The translations under genes and the position numbers were made by a program. 64,000 bases of DNA from Acidobacteria bacterium Ga0077551 (GTDB taxonomy: Bacteria; Pseudomonadota; Alphaproteobacteria; Caulobacterales; Hyphomonadaceae): the NCBI GenBank assembly GCA_001464545.1, contig LNFC01000017.1:1-64000 (forward strand). Direction: 5' to 3'. This document shows positions 63,318 through 64,000 of the stretch, one piece after another (within the stretch, counting starts at the first letter, position 1; each line of letters opens with the position of its first letter). The notes beneath the pieces were generated by a model. It was not told the DNA's origin. It did not search any database and was given only the letters and a program-made list of their open reading frames with translations.

Positions 63318-64000
63318 TGGCCGGGTTCTGTTTTCAGACCTGAATTTCAGTTTTAATCAGGAGCGCATCGGACTTGTCGGCCAGAACGGCGTCGGCAAAT
63401 CCACGCTGGTGAACCTCATCAGCGGGCGCCTGTCGCCGACTTCCGGTAGAATTTCCGTGAGCGGCAAGCTTGGCGTCCTGCGCCAGAATGTCGGCGGCGA
63501 AGGGGGAGAGACAATTGCCGGCCTGTTCGAGGTCAGCGCGGCGCTGGCGAATCTGCGCCGCGCCGAAGCGGGGGACGCAGACGCCTGGGTGGCGGCGGAC
63601 TGGACACTTGAGACGCGCCTTACCGAAGCGCTCGGACGGGCCGGGCTGGACGCGGTGCCGGAGACGCCGCTCAATGCCCTCTCGGGCGGGCAGCGCACGC
63701 GCGCGGCGCTTGCCGCGATGATCTTCGCGGAGCCAGATTTCCTGCTCCTGGACGAGCCGACCAACAATCTCGACCATGAAGGACGCGCGGCGGTGGCGAG
63801 CCTGCTATCCGGCTGGCGCGGCTGCGCGCTCGTCGTCAGCCATGACCGCGAGCTGCTCGAAGGCATGGACGCGATCGTAGAGCTGACGACGCTGGGTGCG
63901 GCCTGCTATGGCGGCGGATGGAGCGCCTACCGCGCCCGCAAGGCGCTGGAACTTGAGGCTGCGCGGCAGGACCTGTCGGAGGCCGAACGCCAGATGGATG
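63271..64000 (+). CDS. ABC-F family ATP-binding protein, 5' part (runs off the right edge)
   Basis: The first 243 codons of a soluble ABC ATPase. First nucleotide-binding domain: Walker A GLVGQNGVGKST (about 34-45), signature LSGGQRTRAAL, Walker B FLLLDEPTNNLDHEG and H-loop VVSHDRELLEGM. The EPTNNLD form and lack of TM segments mark ABC-F translation factors (Uup/EttA/Ard type). The linker region (RARKALELEAARQDLSEAERQMD) has begun at the window edge; the second domain is outside. Confidence 0.9.
   Translation, partial: MPASITLSSLNFALPDGRVLFSDLNFSFNQERIGLVGQNGVGKSTLVNLISGRLSPTSGRISVSGKLGVLRQNVGGEGGETIAGLFEVSAALANLRRAEAGDADAWVAADWTLETRLTEALGRAGLDAVPETPLNALSGGQRTRAALAAMIFAEPDFLLLDEPTNNLDHEGRAAVASLLSGWRGCALVVSHDRELLEGMDAIVELTTLGAACYGGGWSAYRARKALELEAARQDLSEAERQMD

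Overview
The window comes from a high-GC alphaproteobacterium. The best fit is a dimorphic, flagellated member of the Hyphomonadaceae/Caulobacterales (Hyphomonas-like). The pointers are a full-length CtrA response regulator ending in Ala-Ala with GANTC sites in its promoter, an flhF-flhG pair directly upstream of ctrA, a MotB-type stator protein, a TonB-dependent receptor, thrB close to rnhA, an LdtR-like MarR regulator, and a large set of acyl-CoA and short-chain dehydrogenase genes. I see no rRNA, tRNA, CRISPR array, integrase, transposase or phage gene. This looks like chromosomal backbone with accessory metabolic islands.

Layout. 1-5.6 kb: end of a TRAP transporter (small permease and Tat-exported binding protein), leucyl/arginyl-transferase bpt, motB, a 3-hydroxyisobutyrate dehydrogenase-family enzyme, a GST-like protein and a DUF1801 protein. 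5.6-8.2 kb: a MarR regulator overlapping a penicillin/AHL-acylase-family hydrolase, with a palindrome abutting the MarR start codon. 8.2-12.4 kb: GNAT-hemB-SnoaL-like operon, divergent acyl-CoA dehydrogenase, SDR. 12.4-14.4 kb: globin-like protein, cytochrome b561, TauD-family dioxygenase. 14.5-19.3 kb: a frameshifted PhoD phosphatase, a TonB receptor with a strong terminator and a possible Pho box, and a PilZ protein. 19.4-24.7 kb: 3-hydroxyisobutyryl-CoA hydrolase, a DUF805 protein, LdtR-like regulator, a disrupted DUF2141 gene divergent from a DUF1543 gene with paired palindromes between them, a gene-poor stretch with REP-like palindromes, a putative outer-membrane protein and a cytochrome c lipoprotein. 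24.8-34.1 kb: mutL coupled to a class C beta-lactamase-family gene, an EEP nuclease/phosphatase coupled to a 42-codon ORF, a D-2-hydroxyacid dehydrogenase, PaiB-like protein, xseA, purD. 34.1-38.6 kb: an ADH-SDR-cupin operon divergent from a TetR regulator with a 16-bp perfect palindrome between them, a DUF6090-like protein coupled to a 50-codon ORF, and a DUF3297 protein. 38.6-47.5 kb: PsiE, L,D-transpeptidase-like protein, phosphotransferase-MFS-hotdog cluster, host-attachment-type protein, enoyl-CoA hydratase, a frameshifted ion channel, amidohydrolase, OmpA lipoprotein. 47.5-52.1 kb: two cytochrome P450s with an enoyl-CoA hydratase and a DUF2855 protein, all on the minus strand. 52.1-57.8 kb: rluB-like, DUF4345, flhF-flhG-ctrA, and a qorB-like gene divergent from an HxlR regulator. 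57.9-64 kb: rnhA, a membrane protein, thrB, two tandem spinster-type MFS transporters, and the start of an ABC-F ATPase.

The most unusual signals are these: an FlhF homologue whose GTPase motifs are mostly degenerate although it sits upstream of an intact FlhG; two near-identical palindromes ACTTTG-N5-CAAAG in the DUF2141/DUF1543 promoter; the compact palindrome overlapping the predicted core promoter of the MarR-acylase pair; and small translationally coupled ORFs that standard length cut-offs would miss. Four genes carry frame disruptions (PhoD, DUF2141, the signal peptide of the gene at 23.6 kb, the ion channel). These may be real decay or sequencing errors and need read-level checking. 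All functional assignments rest on motif and family recognition by eye; no database search was run.
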